DNA of 64,000 nt from an uncultured Porphyromonadaceae bacterium (GTDB lineage: Bacteria > Bacteroidota > Bacteroidia > Bacteroidales > Barnesiellaceae): the NCBI GenBank assembly GCA_900538555.1, contig UPYI01000015.1, forward strand, positions 1 through 64,000. Direction: 5' to 3'. The position numbers and the translations under genes were made by a program. Positions 23,574-32,053 of the stretch are shown here, piece after piece. How positions within the stretch are numbered: the stretch's first letter is position 1; every line of letters starts with the position of its first letter. Below the pieces are notes generated by a model. That model was given only the letters and a program-made list of their open reading frames with translations, was not told where the DNA came from and made no database searches.

Positions 23574-24446
23574 TTACATGACGTTGAGTACCTGTTCTTT
23601 TATCTGTTCCAGCTCGTCTTTCATCCGTACGACGATGCGCTGCATCTCCGCATGGTTCGATTTCGAACCCAATGTGTTGATTTCCCTGCCCATCTCTTGG
23701 CTGATGAACCCGAGTTTCTTTCCTTGTCCTTTACCCGAAGACATGGTTTCGAGGAAATATTTCAAATGGTTGTCGAGGCGATGTTTCTCTTCATTGATAT
23801 CTAATTTCTCGATATAGAAAATCATCTCCTGTTCAAACCGGTTCTTATCGTAATCGAAATTCTCTATTTTAGTAAGCGACTCGATAATCCTGCCTTTTAT
23901 TTTTTCTATACGTTCCTTTTCGTACGGCTCTACCTCTTTCAGCAATTGTGCGATGTTTTCGATTTTGTTTTCAAACAACTGTTGCAACATGGCACCCTCC
24001 TGAATGCGGAATGCTTCCAGATGGTCGATTGCCTGCTGTACGGTGGTCATGACCGCGTCCAATTCCGTTTCGCCGATCTCCTGCACTTCTGTTTTCAACG
24101 TATCGGGCAGGCGGAGCAGTGTCTGGAACCAATCCGACGGCAAAGCTACCGACAGTGCCTCCGAAGCCTCTTTGATTTGCCGGTAATACCCTTCGATCAC
24201 CGACATATTCAGTCGGGTAGGAGTTTCGCATCCGATGTTTTCCGTATAGATTGCGAAGTCCACTTTCCCCCGTTCCAACCGGCGGGAAATTTCACTGCGG
24301 ATTTCCATCTCTTTCTCCCGGTAGCATGGCGGGATTTTGGTAGACAAATCGAGTTGCTTGCTGTTGAGCGATTTTATTTCTACGGTAATGCGTTTATTGG
24401 GCAGTTCGGTAACAGCTTTACCGAATCCGGTCATGGACTGTATCAT
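23574..24446 (-). CDS. yicC: YicC-family endoribonuclease
   Basis: The protein (290 residues) has the family N-terminus MIQSMTGFGKAVTELPNKRI and the conserved C-terminal SKSNHAEMQRIVVRMKDELEQ-like end (here GSKSNHAEMQRIVV). YicC proteins are stress-related endoribonucleases. It is first in the operon with gmk, nadD, DUF5063 and an exonuclease, an order common in this phylum. A -7 box lies 21 bases upstream of the ATG. Confidence 0.92.
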   Translation of the reverse strand: MIQSMTGFGKAVTELPNKRITVEIKSLNSKQLDLSTKIPPCYREKEMEIRSEISRRLERGKVDFAIYTENIGCETPTRLNMSVIEGYYRQIKEASEALSVALPSDWFQTLLRLPDTLKTEVQEIGETELDAVMTTVQQAIDHLEAFRIQEGAMLQQLFENKIENIAQLLKEVEPYEKERIEKIKGRIIESLTKIENFDYDKNRFEQEMIFYIEKLDINEEKHRLDNHLKYFLETMSSGKGQGKKLGFISQEMGREINTLGSKSNHAEMQRIVVRMKDELEQIKEQVLNVM

Positions 24447-24466
24447 AATTGAAAAAAATGTTTTTG

Positions 24467-24474
24467 CAAAATTA
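24467..24474 (-). promoter_or_regulatory. -7 box of the yicC operon
   Basis: Minus strand TAATTTTG, matching TAnnTTTG, in the region shared with the divergent tsaB promoter. Confidence 0.55.
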
Positions 24475-24518
24475 ATCTTATATTCCGAAGTAAGGACAAG
24501 AATTAAAAAAAAAAGAAC

Positions 24519-24526
24519 TAAATTTG
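24519..24526 (+). promoter_or_regulatory. -7 box of the tsaB operon
   Basis: TAAATTTG, about 52 bases before the tsaB ATG. A ten-A run lies just upstream. Confidence 0.55.
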
Positions 24527-24578
24527 CGCATCGTTTATCGTACCGTACTGCGTGCCGGAACGAAAATAAAAAAGATTT

Positions 24579-25271
24579 ATGCCGAATATATTACATATTG
24601 AAACATCGACTTCGGTCTGCTCCGTTGCGGTATCGGTCGATGGCGTAGTGAAAAATCATTTCGAAAGTCTGGACGGGCCGTCGCATGCATCGTTGTTGGG
24701 CGTGTTCGTACAGAAAGCGGTGGAGTATATGCGGGAAAATTCGATAAAGCCCGATGCCGTAGCTGTCAGTTGCGGTCCCGGATCCTATACCGGACTGCGT
24801 ATCGGCGTGTCCGAAGCGAAGGGGCTTTGCTTCGGATGGAATGTTCCGCTCATCTCCGTCCCGACGCTCGAACTGTTGGCGTGCGGAGTGATGTTCCGCA
24901 ACTTTTTCGACGACGATGTGTTGTATTGTCCGATGATCGATGCCCGCCGTATGGAGGTGTATGCCGCAGTCTACGACAACGCGCTGAATCCCGTAAAACC
25001 GGTCGGCGCATACATCGTGGATGAAAACACCTTTGCCGATCTGCTGGCGGAACGCCGGATCGTCTTTTTCGGTAACGGGGCGGAAAAGTGCAAAACGGTG
25101 ATCGATCATCCTCATGCCACCTTTATCGATGCCGTGCATCCGATGGCGACCGATATGTTGGCTTTGGCGGAAAGAGCTTATGCTCAACAAAAATTTGAAG
25201 ATGTAGCCTATTTCGAACCTTTCTATCTGAAAGAATTTGTCGCTACACTCCCTAAAAATAAAGTTTTATAA
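24579..25271 (+). CDS. tsaB: tRNA threonylcarbamoyladenosine biosynthesis protein TsaB
   Basis: A 230-residue ASKHA-fold protein. It is the TsaD partner in making t6A37 in tRNA. The N-terminal ILHIETSTSVCSVAVSV and the VAVSCGPGSYTGLRIGVSEA motif near residue 65 are diagnostic. It lies upstream of DUF4290, murA and rimM on the same strand, with 2 bases to DUF4290. Cytoplasmic. Confidence 0.95.
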   Translation: MPNILHIETSTSVCSVAVSVDGVVKNHFESLDGPSHASLLGVFVQKAVEYMRENSIKPDAVAVSCGPGSYTGLRIGVSEAKGLCFGWNVPLISVPTLELLACGVMFRNFFDDDVLYCPMIDARRMEVYAAVYDNALNPVKPVGAYIVDENTFADLLAERRIVFFGNGAEKCKTVIDHPHATFIDAVHPMATDMLALAERAYAQQKFEDVAYFEPFYLKEFVATLPKNKVL

Positions 25272-25273
25272 TT

Positions 25274-25879
25274 ATGACAATTACAGAATACAACTCCCTG
25301 CAAAAACGTTTGGTATTGCCCGAGTACGGGCGCAATGTACAGCAGATGGTCGATCATTGTCTTACGATCGAAGACCGGGCGGAGCGTACGCGGTGCGCTA
25401 ATACGATCATCAATATCATGGGCAACCTGTTCCCGCATCTGCGCGACATCGACGATTTCAAGCACAAACTGTGGGACCATCTTGCCATTATGTCCGATTT
25501 CAAACTCGACATCGACTATCCCTACGAAATTGTGCGTCCCGAAAATCTCTGTTCGCATCCCGAACGAGTTTCGTACCAGACCGCCCCGATACGTTATCGC
25601 CATTATGGAAAGATCTTGGAGAATATGTTGGAGAAAGCCAGCGAGATGCCGGACGGACCGGAGCGGGATGCTTTCATCTCCATGTTGGCGAACCACATGA
25701 AAAAACTCTTTATCGCTTGGAACAAAGACGGGGTGGACGATGAGAAAATTCTGAAAGACATTAAAGAGTACACGCATGGGATTATCGATCTGAATCCCGA
25801 CACCTATCGCCTTCGGGATGTAAAAGAACCGGCGCCACAACGGAAACAAAAAAATAATACGAAAAAAGCGGGTAAATAA
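25274..25879 (+). CDS. DUF4290 family protein
   Basis: A 201-residue Bacteroidetes protein of the DUF4290 type, with conserved LPEYGRNVQQMVDHC near the start, a helical body and a Lys-rich end (QRKQKNNTKKAGK). No catalytic motif, signal or membrane span. Its position between tsaB and murA, with 2 bases to tsaB, is typical. The stop codon sits in the loop of a terminator-like hairpin. Confidence 0.88.
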   Translation: MTITEYNSLQKRLVLPEYGRNVQQMVDHCLTIEDRAERTRCANTIINIMGNLFPHLRDIDDFKHKLWDHLAIMSDFKLDIDYPYEIVRPENLCSHPERVSYQTAPIRYRHYGKILENMLEKASEMPDGPERDAFISMLANHMKKLFIAWNKDGVDDEKILKDIKEYTHGIIDLNPDTYRLRDVKEPAPQRKQKNNTKKAGK

Positions 25880-25890
25880 CCGCTTTTTTT
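25862..25890 (+). terminator. Terminator-like hairpin at the end of DUF4290
   Basis: AAAAAAGCGG / CCGCTTTTTT with an 8-base loop that holds the DUF4290 stop codon, then T residues. It may partly separate tsaB-DUF4290 from murA-rimM. Confidence 0.7.
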
Positions 25891-25927
25891 TGTATCTTTC
25901 CCTCACTTAATCAAAACACACAAAACG

Positions 25928-27232
25928 ATGGCATCTTTTATTATAGAGGGCGGACACCGGTTGCAAGGCGAACTGATACCGCAAGGAGCTAAAAACGAAG
26001 CTCTTGAAATTTTGTGCGCGACACTGCTGACTTCCGAGGAGGTCATTATAAATAATGTTCCCGATATACTCGATGTAAACAACCTGATTCAGATGTTACG
26101 CGATCTGGGGGTGGAGGTGAAACGGCTTACTCCCGATTCGTACAGTTTCAAGGCGGAGCATGTCAATCTCGACTATTTGAAAAGCGAAGCGTTTTTCAAG
26201 AAAGGTGCCTCGTTGCGGGGGTCGGTGATGATTATAGGCCCGCTGGTCGCCCGGTTCGGATATGCCGTATTGCCCAAACCCGGTGGCGATAAAATCGGAC
26301 GCCGCCGTCTCGATACCCACTTCCTCGGCATTCAGAAACTGGGCGCGGATTTCAAATACGATGCTTCGCGTCAATTGTACGAGATCAAAGCCAACCGGCT
26401 TAACGGTGCTTATATGTTGCTCGATGAGGCTTCCGTTACCGGTACGGCGAATATCCTGATGGCTGCGACGTTGGCGGAAGGGACGACTACGATCTACAAT
26501 GCCGCATGCGAACCTTATCTGCAACAGCTTTCCAAAATGTTGAACCGCATGGGTGCGAAAATTTCGGGCATCGGATCGAACCTGCTTACGATCGAAGGCG
26601 TATCTTCGCTGAAAGGCTGTACACACACCGTATTGCCCGATATGATCGAGGTGGGCAGTTTTATCGGAATGGCGGCAATGACGGCGTCCGACATCACATT
26701 GAAGAATGTCTCCTACAAAGACCTCGGTATTATACCCGACGCATTCCGCCGTTTGGGTATCACGGTCGAACAGGTGAACGACGATATTCACATCCCGTGC
26801 CACGAATCGTATGAAATAGATACATTCATCGACGGTTCTATCATGACTATCGCCGATGCCCCGTGGCCCGGACTGACCCCCGACTTGCTCAGCGTATTTC
26901 TGGTGGTAGCCACGCAGGCGAAAGGGAGTGTATTGATACACCAGAAGATGTTTGAAAGCCGTCTGTTCTTTGTCGATAAACTGATCGATATGGGTGCGCA
27001 GATCATTCTGTGCGACCCGCACCGCGCGGCCGTTATCGGACAGGGGCATGCCCATACGTTACGGGCTGCCGATATGGTTTCGCCCGATATACGGGCTGGT
27101 ATCGCCATGCTGATTGCTGCCATGTCGGCAGACGGAACGAGCCGTATTCACAATATCGACCAGATAGATCGCGGTTACCAGAATATAGATAAACGACTGA
27201 ATGCTATCGGTGCAAGAATAACCCGTTTGTAA
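25928..27232 (+). CDS. murA: UDP-N-acetylglucosamine 1-carboxyvinyltransferase
   Basis: A 434-residue EPSP-synthase-fold enzyme. It transfers enolpyruvate from PEP to UDP-GlcNAc, the first committed step of peptidoglycan synthesis. The N-terminal QGELIPQGAKNEALEILCA and the GVSSLKGCTHTVLPDMIEVG region fit. The loop that usually holds the fosfomycin-target Cys (GGCxIGxRPVD in E. coli) here reads PGGDKIGRRRLDTH: Asp in place of Cys. That change is known to make MurA insensitive to fosfomycin in other bacteria. It precedes rimM by 2 bases. Confidence 0.96.
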   Translation: MASFIIEGGHRLQGELIPQGAKNEALEILCATLLTSEEVIINNVPDILDVNNLIQMLRDLGVEVKRLTPDSYSFKAEHVNLDYLKSEAFFKKGASLRGSVMIIGPLVARFGYAVLPKPGGDKIGRRRLDTHFLGIQKLGADFKYDASRQLYEIKANRLNGAYMLLDEASVTGTANILMAATLAEGTTTIYNAACEPYLQQLSKMLNRMGAKISGIGSNLLTIEGVSSLKGCTHTVLPDMIEVGSFIGMAAMTASDITLKNVSYKDLGIIPDAFRRLGITVEQVNDDIHIPCHESYEIDTFIDGSIMTIADAPWPGLTPDLLSVFLVVATQAKGSVLIHQKMFESRLFFVDKLIDMGAQIILCDPHRAAVIGQGHAHTLRAADMVSPDIRAGIAMLIAAMSADGTSRIHNIDQIDRGYQNIDKRLNAIGARITRL

Positions 27233-27234
27233 AA

Positions 27235-27753
27235 ATGATACGACGCGAAGAAGTAGTAAAAATCGGACAATTCAACAAACCCCACGGCGTAAACGGCGAA
27301 CTCGGATTTACCTTTACCGACGACGTGTTCGACCGGGGAGAGTCGCCCTATATCGTATGTGAGGTAGACGGAATTTTCGTCCCGTTTTTCATAGAAGAAT
27401 ATAGGTTCCGGAGCGAGAACTCCGCTTTGATGAAACTGGAAGATGTAGATACGGAAGAGGAAGCCCGGAGTTTTGTCAATCGGGAAGTCTACTATCCGAA
27501 ATCGTTCTATATCGACGAGGAGACCGAAGTTGCGCCGGGCGATTATTTTATTGGGTTCAAGGTGATCGATGAGGAGTATGGCGAATTGGGTGTAATCGAA
27601 TCGGTCGATGACTCTACTGCCAATATCCTTTTCGTCGTGGAATATCAGGGGCGCGAACTGTTGATCCCGGCAAACGACGATTTCGTGACGGCGCTTGACG
27701 AAAAGCATAAGATCATACGCATGAATATTCCCGAAGGGCTGCTCGATATGTAA
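27235..27753 (+). CDS. rimM: Ribosome maturation factor RimM
   Basis: A 172-residue 30S maturation factor with the two expected halves: VVKIGQFNKPHGVNGELGFTFTDDV (RimM N-domain) and the PRC-like C-half with YFIGFKVIDEEYGELGVIESV and LLIPANDDFV. It binds S19 and helps shape the 30S head. It is coupled to murA (2-base gap). The transcript probably ends in the hairpin at 27905. Confidence 0.94.
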   Translation: MIRREEVVKIGQFNKPHGVNGELGFTFTDDVFDRGESPYIVCEVDGIFVPFFIEEYRFRSENSALMKLEDVDTEEEARSFVNREVYYPKSFYIDEETEVAPGDYFIGFKVIDEEYGELGVIESVDDSTANILFVVEYQGRELLIPANDDFVTALDEKHKIIRMNIPEGLLDM

Positions 27754-27777
27754 GTCCTACGGAAATAAAAAGGAGTG

Positions 27778-27899
27778 CGGTGCGTCATAATGTCCAATCT
27801 GCTACGTTGCCGTCGGAATTCGGACTAAACCGTTTACGCCAGAAAACTCCTGCCGTCCTCATACTCGGCATCTTGCATCTTAGCCACTCTGACACACCG
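27778..27899. repeat. Complete 122-bp dispersed element with inverted ends
   Basis: Begins CGGTGCGTCATAATG (27778-27792) and ends CACTCTGACACACCG (27885-27899), which are imperfect inverted repeats of each other. Related copies: 13310-13430 (full), 4805-4885 (one end missing), 38116-38152 (one end only). It lies between the convergent rimM and thiF genes. It has no room for a transposase, so it could be a MITE-like element or a structured RNA. Confidence 0.75.
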
Positions 27900-27904
27900 A
27901 AAAA

Positions 27905-27934
27905 GGGGGATCGAAAATCTAATTTTCGTCCCCC
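27905..27934. terminator. Bidirectional terminator between rimM and thiF
   Basis: GGGGGATCGAAAAT pairs with ATTTTCGTCCCCC; stem about 13 bp with one bulged base and a 3-base loop. It follows rimM on the plus strand and the thiamine operon on the minus strand, and stands at the end of the 122-bp element. Confidence 0.75.
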
Positions 27935-27951
27935 GTCCTTTTTATCGGGTA

Positions 27952-28650
27952 TCACAAATCGAGTATTTCGTTTTGGAGGGTCAGCATATCGATCAGAAAC
28001 AGTTTGTTGCGTAGAACCTCTCCGCAACCGGTAATGATCTTTATCGTTTCGTTGGCTTGCACACTTCCGGTCAGAGCCGGTACAGTACCTAATACACCGC
28101 CTCCGGTTTTGGCACGCGATACCGCTTGTGCTTCGTCGGGATAGAGGTCGCGGTATCTCTTGCCGTTTTGGAAATTGAATACCGATACTTGCCCGCTGAA
28201 CTTGCCGATAGCGCCGTACACATACGGTTTCCCCGATGCGGCGCAGATGTCGTCGATCAGGTAACGGGTGGCGGGATTGTCGCATCCGTCTACTACAATG
28301 TCGTACGAGCCGATAATCTCTTCCGCGTTTTCCGGATTCAGAAACGTCGGGTATATCTCGATCTCCGTCCGGTTCGACAAGGCTTTCAACCGGTCGCGGG
28401 CGCACTCCACTTTCGGTCTGCCGATTTCGGCTTCCGTGTACAGCACTTGCCGTTGCAGGTTGGTGAGCGATACGACATCGGCATCGACCAGCCCGATGCG
28501 TCCGATACCGGCAGCCGTCAGGTACAAGGCAACCGGCGATCCCAATCCTCCTACACCTATGATCAGAACCGAAGCCGAAAGTAATTTGCGCTGTCCCTCT
28601 TCTCCGATTTCTTCCAGAATGGTCTGTCGTCGATAACGATCCATGTTCAT
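27952..28650 (-). CDS. thiF: ThiF/MoeB-family adenylyltransferase, probably ThiF
   Basis: An E1-like enzyme of about 232 residues. Start DRYRRQTILEEIGEEGQ, nucleotide site IIGVGGLGSPVALYLTAAGI, and LVDADVVSLTNLQRQVLY are classic. It should adenylate the ThiS C-terminus before sulfur transfer; its place as the last gene of the thi operon supports that over MoeB. The usual Cys before GGVLG is absent here (SRAKTGGGVLG), and no CxxC zinc pairs are seen. ATG 28650 is chosen after an AGGAA; the thiH stop is 14 bases upstream. Confidence 0.88.
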   Translation of the reverse strand: MNMDRYRRQTILEEIGEEGQRKLLSASVLIIGVGGLGSPVALYLTAAGIGRIGLVDADVVSLTNLQRQVLYTEAEIGRPKVECARDRLKALSNRTEIEIYPTFLNPENAEEIIGSYDIVVDGCDNPATRYLIDDICAASGKPYVYGAIGKFSGQVSVFNFQNGKRYRDLYPDEAQAVSRAKTGGGVLGTVPALTGSVQANETIKIITGCGEVLRNKLFLIDMLTLQNEILDL

Positions 28651-28664
28651 TTCCTGTTTGTCGA

Positions 28665-29792
28665 TTAGTCGAAAATCTTGTCCCAGTCTTTCCATACCAC
28701 TTCGTAGCCGATCTTTTTAATATCGGCTTCCACTTCGGCAGGTGTCCGTTCGTCGCTTACGGCGAATTGTTCGAGAGCTTGCGGATAGGTGTAATAGCCG
28801 CCCGGTTCGGTTTTCGATCCGGCACTCATCGACGTGGCACCCAACGTGGCGATATGGTTCCGGAAATACGGAGCTTCGCGGGTCGAGAACGAAATATCTA
28901 CATCGTGGTCGAAGATACGGTAGGCGAAAGTAAGTTGCGCCAGTTCTTTGTCGCTCATCACGACATTCGGCTGGAAGTGTCCTTCCGAAGGTCGCATACG
29001 CGGGAAATTGACGCTGTACTTTGTTTTCCAATAATGTTTGCGCAGGTATTGCAGGTGAATCGCCATCATGGTGACATCGGTGCGCCAGTCTTCCAGACCG
29101 ATCAATACTCCCATACCGATTTTGTGTACGCCGGCTTGTCCCATCCGATCGTACCCGTTCAGCCGCCATTCGAAGATGGATTTCATTCCCTTCGGATGAT
29201 ATACTTTGTAACGCTCCTTGTGGTACGTTTCCTGAAAGCAGACAACCCCGTTCAGTCCCGATTGGGTGAGCCGGTAGTAATCTTCGCTTTTCAGCGGCAT
29301 GACTTCGATCGTGAGGTTGTTGAAGTAGGGGCGTGCCAGCCTCAGGGCATTCTCGATATAATCGACCCCGGCTTTTGCCGGATTCTCGCCGGTGACAATC
29401 AGCAGGTTTTCGAACGGTCCTAATTTCCGGATCGCCTTGCATTCGTTTACGATCTCTTCATCGTTCAGTATGATGCGCTCTATCGGGTTGTTGTGGTTGA
29501 ATCCGCAATACACGCAGAAGTTCGTACACGAATTGGTGATATAGAGCGGCACATACATGGATATGGTTTTTCCGAAACGTTCCTGTGTATATTTCCGGCT
29601 CAACCGTGCCATCGGTTCCAAGTACCCGGCTGCGGCAGGCGATATTAAAGCCATGAAATCGTCGATGGTCAGACGTTCTTTCCCTAATGCAATCTCCACA
29701 TCGGTCTTGGTTTTCGATGCGATTTGTCGGGTGATGTCGTCCCACGAATATTTTTCTAATTCTTCTGAAAACATCTCTTTGGATTTATTCAC
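28665..29792 (-). CDS. thiH: 2-iminoacetate synthase (tyrosine lyase)
   Basis: A 375-residue radical SAM enzyme that cleaves tyrosine to dehydroglycine (2-iminoacetate) and p-cresol for the thiazole ring. The Fe-S motif CTNFCVYCGF (CxxxCxxC) is near residue 92, and the NFPRMRPSEG segment is as in other ThiH. It replaces the aerobic ThiO route, as suits an anaerobe. It overlaps the upstream orphan gene by 8 bases. Confidence 0.95.
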   Translation of the reverse strand: MNKSKEMFSEELEKYSWDDITRQIASKTKTDVEIALGKERLTIDDFMALISPAAAGYLEPMARLSRKYTQERFGKTISMYVPLYITNSCTNFCVYCGFNHNNPIERIILNDEEIVNECKAIRKLGPFENLLIVTGENPAKAGVDYIENALRLARPYFNNLTIEVMPLKSEDYYRLTQSGLNGVVCFQETYHKERYKVYHPKGMKSIFEWRLNGYDRMGQAGVHKIGMGVLIGLEDWRTDVTMMAIHLQYLRKHYWKTKYSVNFPRMRPSEGHFQPNVVMSDKELAQLTFAYRIFDHDVDISFSTREAPYFRNHIATLGATSMSAGSKTEPGGYYTYPQALEQFAVSDERTPAEVEADIKKIGYEVVWKDWDKIFD

Positions 29793-30336
29793 CGTTTTGC
29801 CGATGAAATTTTTGAATATTCTTTAATGTGTTTTTTATGCAGTTCCGTACGCCCGGCGAATAAGCCTCCTGCATGGCGTTCTCTAAATACAACCGGAGTT
29901 CGGGCAACAGTTCGGGCTCGGCCAGACACATTTTGTAACAGAGTTTGATACAGAGCGACTGGACGGCGACCGCTTCGTCGGGCGATAGCATCGTTTCCAA
30001 GCAAAAGTCGAAGAACGGTACGGATAAGGGCTGTGATACCGGCAACTGGTACACGATGGACAGCAACAGCCGTTTCGTCCCGGAGTGTTGCGTTGTCATG
30101 GCATATTGCATCAACTCCTCGCGCTTGGGGGTGAGCCATTCGGGATGTTGCCGGCACAACCGGTCGCAAGCCCATGCCGCACGCCACGAGACGTTGTGTT
30201 CATCTTTCAGAAAGAGTAGGGCATATAGCTCGGCAAACTCTTCCGGATGAAGGAGTATCCGTCTCGTAATGCTCTCGATAAAACCGGACGATAACCGTTC
30301 GGACAGAGCGTCGTGCAGGCTGGGAAGTTGCTTCAT
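29785..30336 (-). CDS. Helical repeat-like protein inside the thiamine operon
   Basis: This 183-residue protein is almost all helix, with regularly spaced Leu and Trp, like HEAT repeats (for example WRAAWACDRLCRQHPEWL and TKRLLLSIVYQLPVSQPL). I do not recognise a named family. No catalytic motif, signal peptide or membrane segment. It sits between thiC (7-base gap) and thiH (8-base overlap), so it is made with the thiamine enzymes and is under the same TPP riboswitch. A scaffolding role or an unrelated passenger are both possible. Confidence 0.75.
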   Translation of the reverse strand: MKQLPSLHDALSERLSSGFIESITRRILLHPEEFAELYALLFLKDEHNVSWRAAWACDRLCRQHPEWLTPKREELMQYAMTTQHSGTKRLLLSIVYQLPVSQPLSVPFFDFCLETMLSPDEAVAVQSLCIKLCYKMCLAEPELLPELRLYLENAMQEAYSPGVRNCIKNTLKNIQKFHRQNGE

Positions 30337-30343
30337 CGGTCAC

Positions 30344-32041
30344 TTATTTGATACATTTGCTCAGGTCTTGCGACAACCGCATGGCGCAGAAATTCGGACC
30401 GCACATCGTGCAGAAATTACCGTCCGATTCCGACCCTTCTTTATAATATTTCAATGCGCGTTCGGGGTCGAGCGACAGATTGAACTGGTCTTTCCAACGG
30501 AACTCGTAGCGGGCTTTGCCCATGGCGTGGTCGCGTATTTCGGCACCCGGATGACCTTTTGCCAAGTCTGCGGCGTGGGCGGCAATCTTGTAAGCGATGA
30601 CGCCGTTGCGCACATCTTCCCGGTTGGGCAGCCCCAGATGCTCTTTCGGGGTCACATAGCAGATCATAGCTGTGCCGTACCATGCGATTTGTGCCGCGCC
30701 GATAGCCGAGGTGATGTGGTCGTATCCCGGAGCGATGTCGGTGGTCAAAGGACCTAATGTATAGAACGGAGCCTCGTGGCAACTGCTAAGCTGGCGTTCC
30801 ATATTCTCTTTGATCTTGTGCATCGGAATATGCCCCGGACCTTCGATGATTACCTGCACATTGTGCTTCCAGGCTTTTTCGGTCAGTTCGCCCAGCACAT
30901 CCAGTTCGAGGAATTGCGAACGGTCGTTCGCGTCGTGAATCGAACCGGGGCGCATGCCGTCGCCTAATGAAACGGCAACATCGTATTGTTTCAGGATTTC
31001 GCAGATTTCGTCGAAGTGGGTGTAAAGGAAACTTTCCTCGTTGTGGATCACGCACCATTTGGTCATGATCGATCCGCCGCGCGATACGATGCCGGTCAGC
31101 CGTTCCTTGACCAGATCGGCATGAGCTTTCAGCACGCCGGCATGAATGGTGAAGTAGTCCACACCCTGTTCGCACTGTTCGATGAGCGTGTCGCGATAGA
31201 TTTCCCACGTCAGGTTTTCCACCTTGCCGTTCACCTTTTCCAGCGCTTGGTAGATGGGTACGGTTCCCATCGGCACCGGGCAGTTGCGTATGATCCATTC
31301 CCGGGTTTCGTGGATGTGGTCGCCGGTCGAAAGGTCCATCAGCGTATCGCCGCCCCAGTGGCAGCTCCATACCGCTTTCTCCACCTCTTCCTCGATGCTC
31401 GACGAAAGGGCGGAATTGCCGATGTTCGTATTCAGTTTCACTAAAAAATTACGTCCGATAATCATCGGTTCCGCTTCCGGGTGATTGATATTTGCCGGAA
31501 TAATGGCGCGGCCTTCGGCAATCTCTTTCCGAACGAATTCGGGTGTGATGTGGCTTTCGATTCCCAGCAGGTCGTTCCGCATATTTTCGCGGATCGCTAC
31601 ATACTCCATTTCTGCCGTGACGATGCCTTTACGGGCGTATGCCATCTGCGTGATCTCTTTTCCGGCTTTTGCCTTGTACGGTCGTTGTGTACAGCGGAAG
31701 CGGATGCTGTCTAACGATTTGTCTGCCTGACGTTCGCGACCGTATTCCGATGTGATGTTGTCGAGTTGCTCCACGTCGCCGCGGTCGATGATCCATTGTT
31801 CGCGCAGGCGGGGAATACCTTTGTTGATGTCTACTTCTACATCCGGATCGGTGAACACACCGCTTGTGTCGTACACATATACCGGGTCGTTCGGTGAGAA
31901 TACCCGTTTGCCGTTTTCGATAGTAACCGTGTCGGTCAGCGAAATCTTTCGCATACCTACTTTGATCGGAAACAATTTTCCGGCGACATAAATCTTTTCA
32001 GATCCGGGGTAAGAATCTTTTACAATATTTTTCGTGATCAT
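30344..32041 (-). CDS. thiC: Phosphomethylpyrimidine synthase
   Basis: A 565-residue radical SAM enzyme that rearranges aminoimidazole ribotide into HMP phosphate. The C-terminal Fe-S motif CTMCGPNFCAM (CxxCxxxxC) and the core ILKQYDVAVSLGDGMRPG and EGPGHIPMHKI are clear. Length is normal for the shorter bacterial form. The gene follows thiG after 12 bases. Confidence 0.97.
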   Translation of the reverse strand: MITKNIVKDSYPGSEKIYVAGKLFPIKVGMRKISLTDTVTIENGKRVFSPNDPVYVYDTSGVFTDPDVEVDINKGIPRLREQWIIDRGDVEQLDNITSEYGRERQADKSLDSIRFRCTQRPYKAKAGKEITQMAYARKGIVTAEMEYVAIRENMRNDLLGIESHITPEFVRKEIAEGRAIIPANINHPEAEPMIIGRNFLVKLNTNIGNSALSSSIEEEVEKAVWSCHWGGDTLMDLSTGDHIHETREWIIRNCPVPMGTVPIYQALEKVNGKVENLTWEIYRDTLIEQCEQGVDYFTIHAGVLKAHADLVKERLTGIVSRGGSIMTKWCVIHNEESFLYTHFDEICEILKQYDVAVSLGDGMRPGSIHDANDRSQFLELDVLGELTEKAWKHNVQVIIEGPGHIPMHKIKENMERQLSSCHEAPFYTLGPLTTDIAPGYDHITSAIGAAQIAWYGTAMICYVTPKEHLGLPNREDVRNGVIAYKIAAHAADLAKGHPGAEIRDHAMGKARYEFRWKDQFNLSLDPERALKYYKEGSESDGNFCTMCGPNFCAMRLSQDLSKCIK

Positions 32042-32053
32042 ATCTGTTTCTTT

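Noticed and set aside
26096..27055. A 319-codon minus-strand frame inside murA
   Set aside because: Opposite conserved MurA sequence, no known motif, no promoter.
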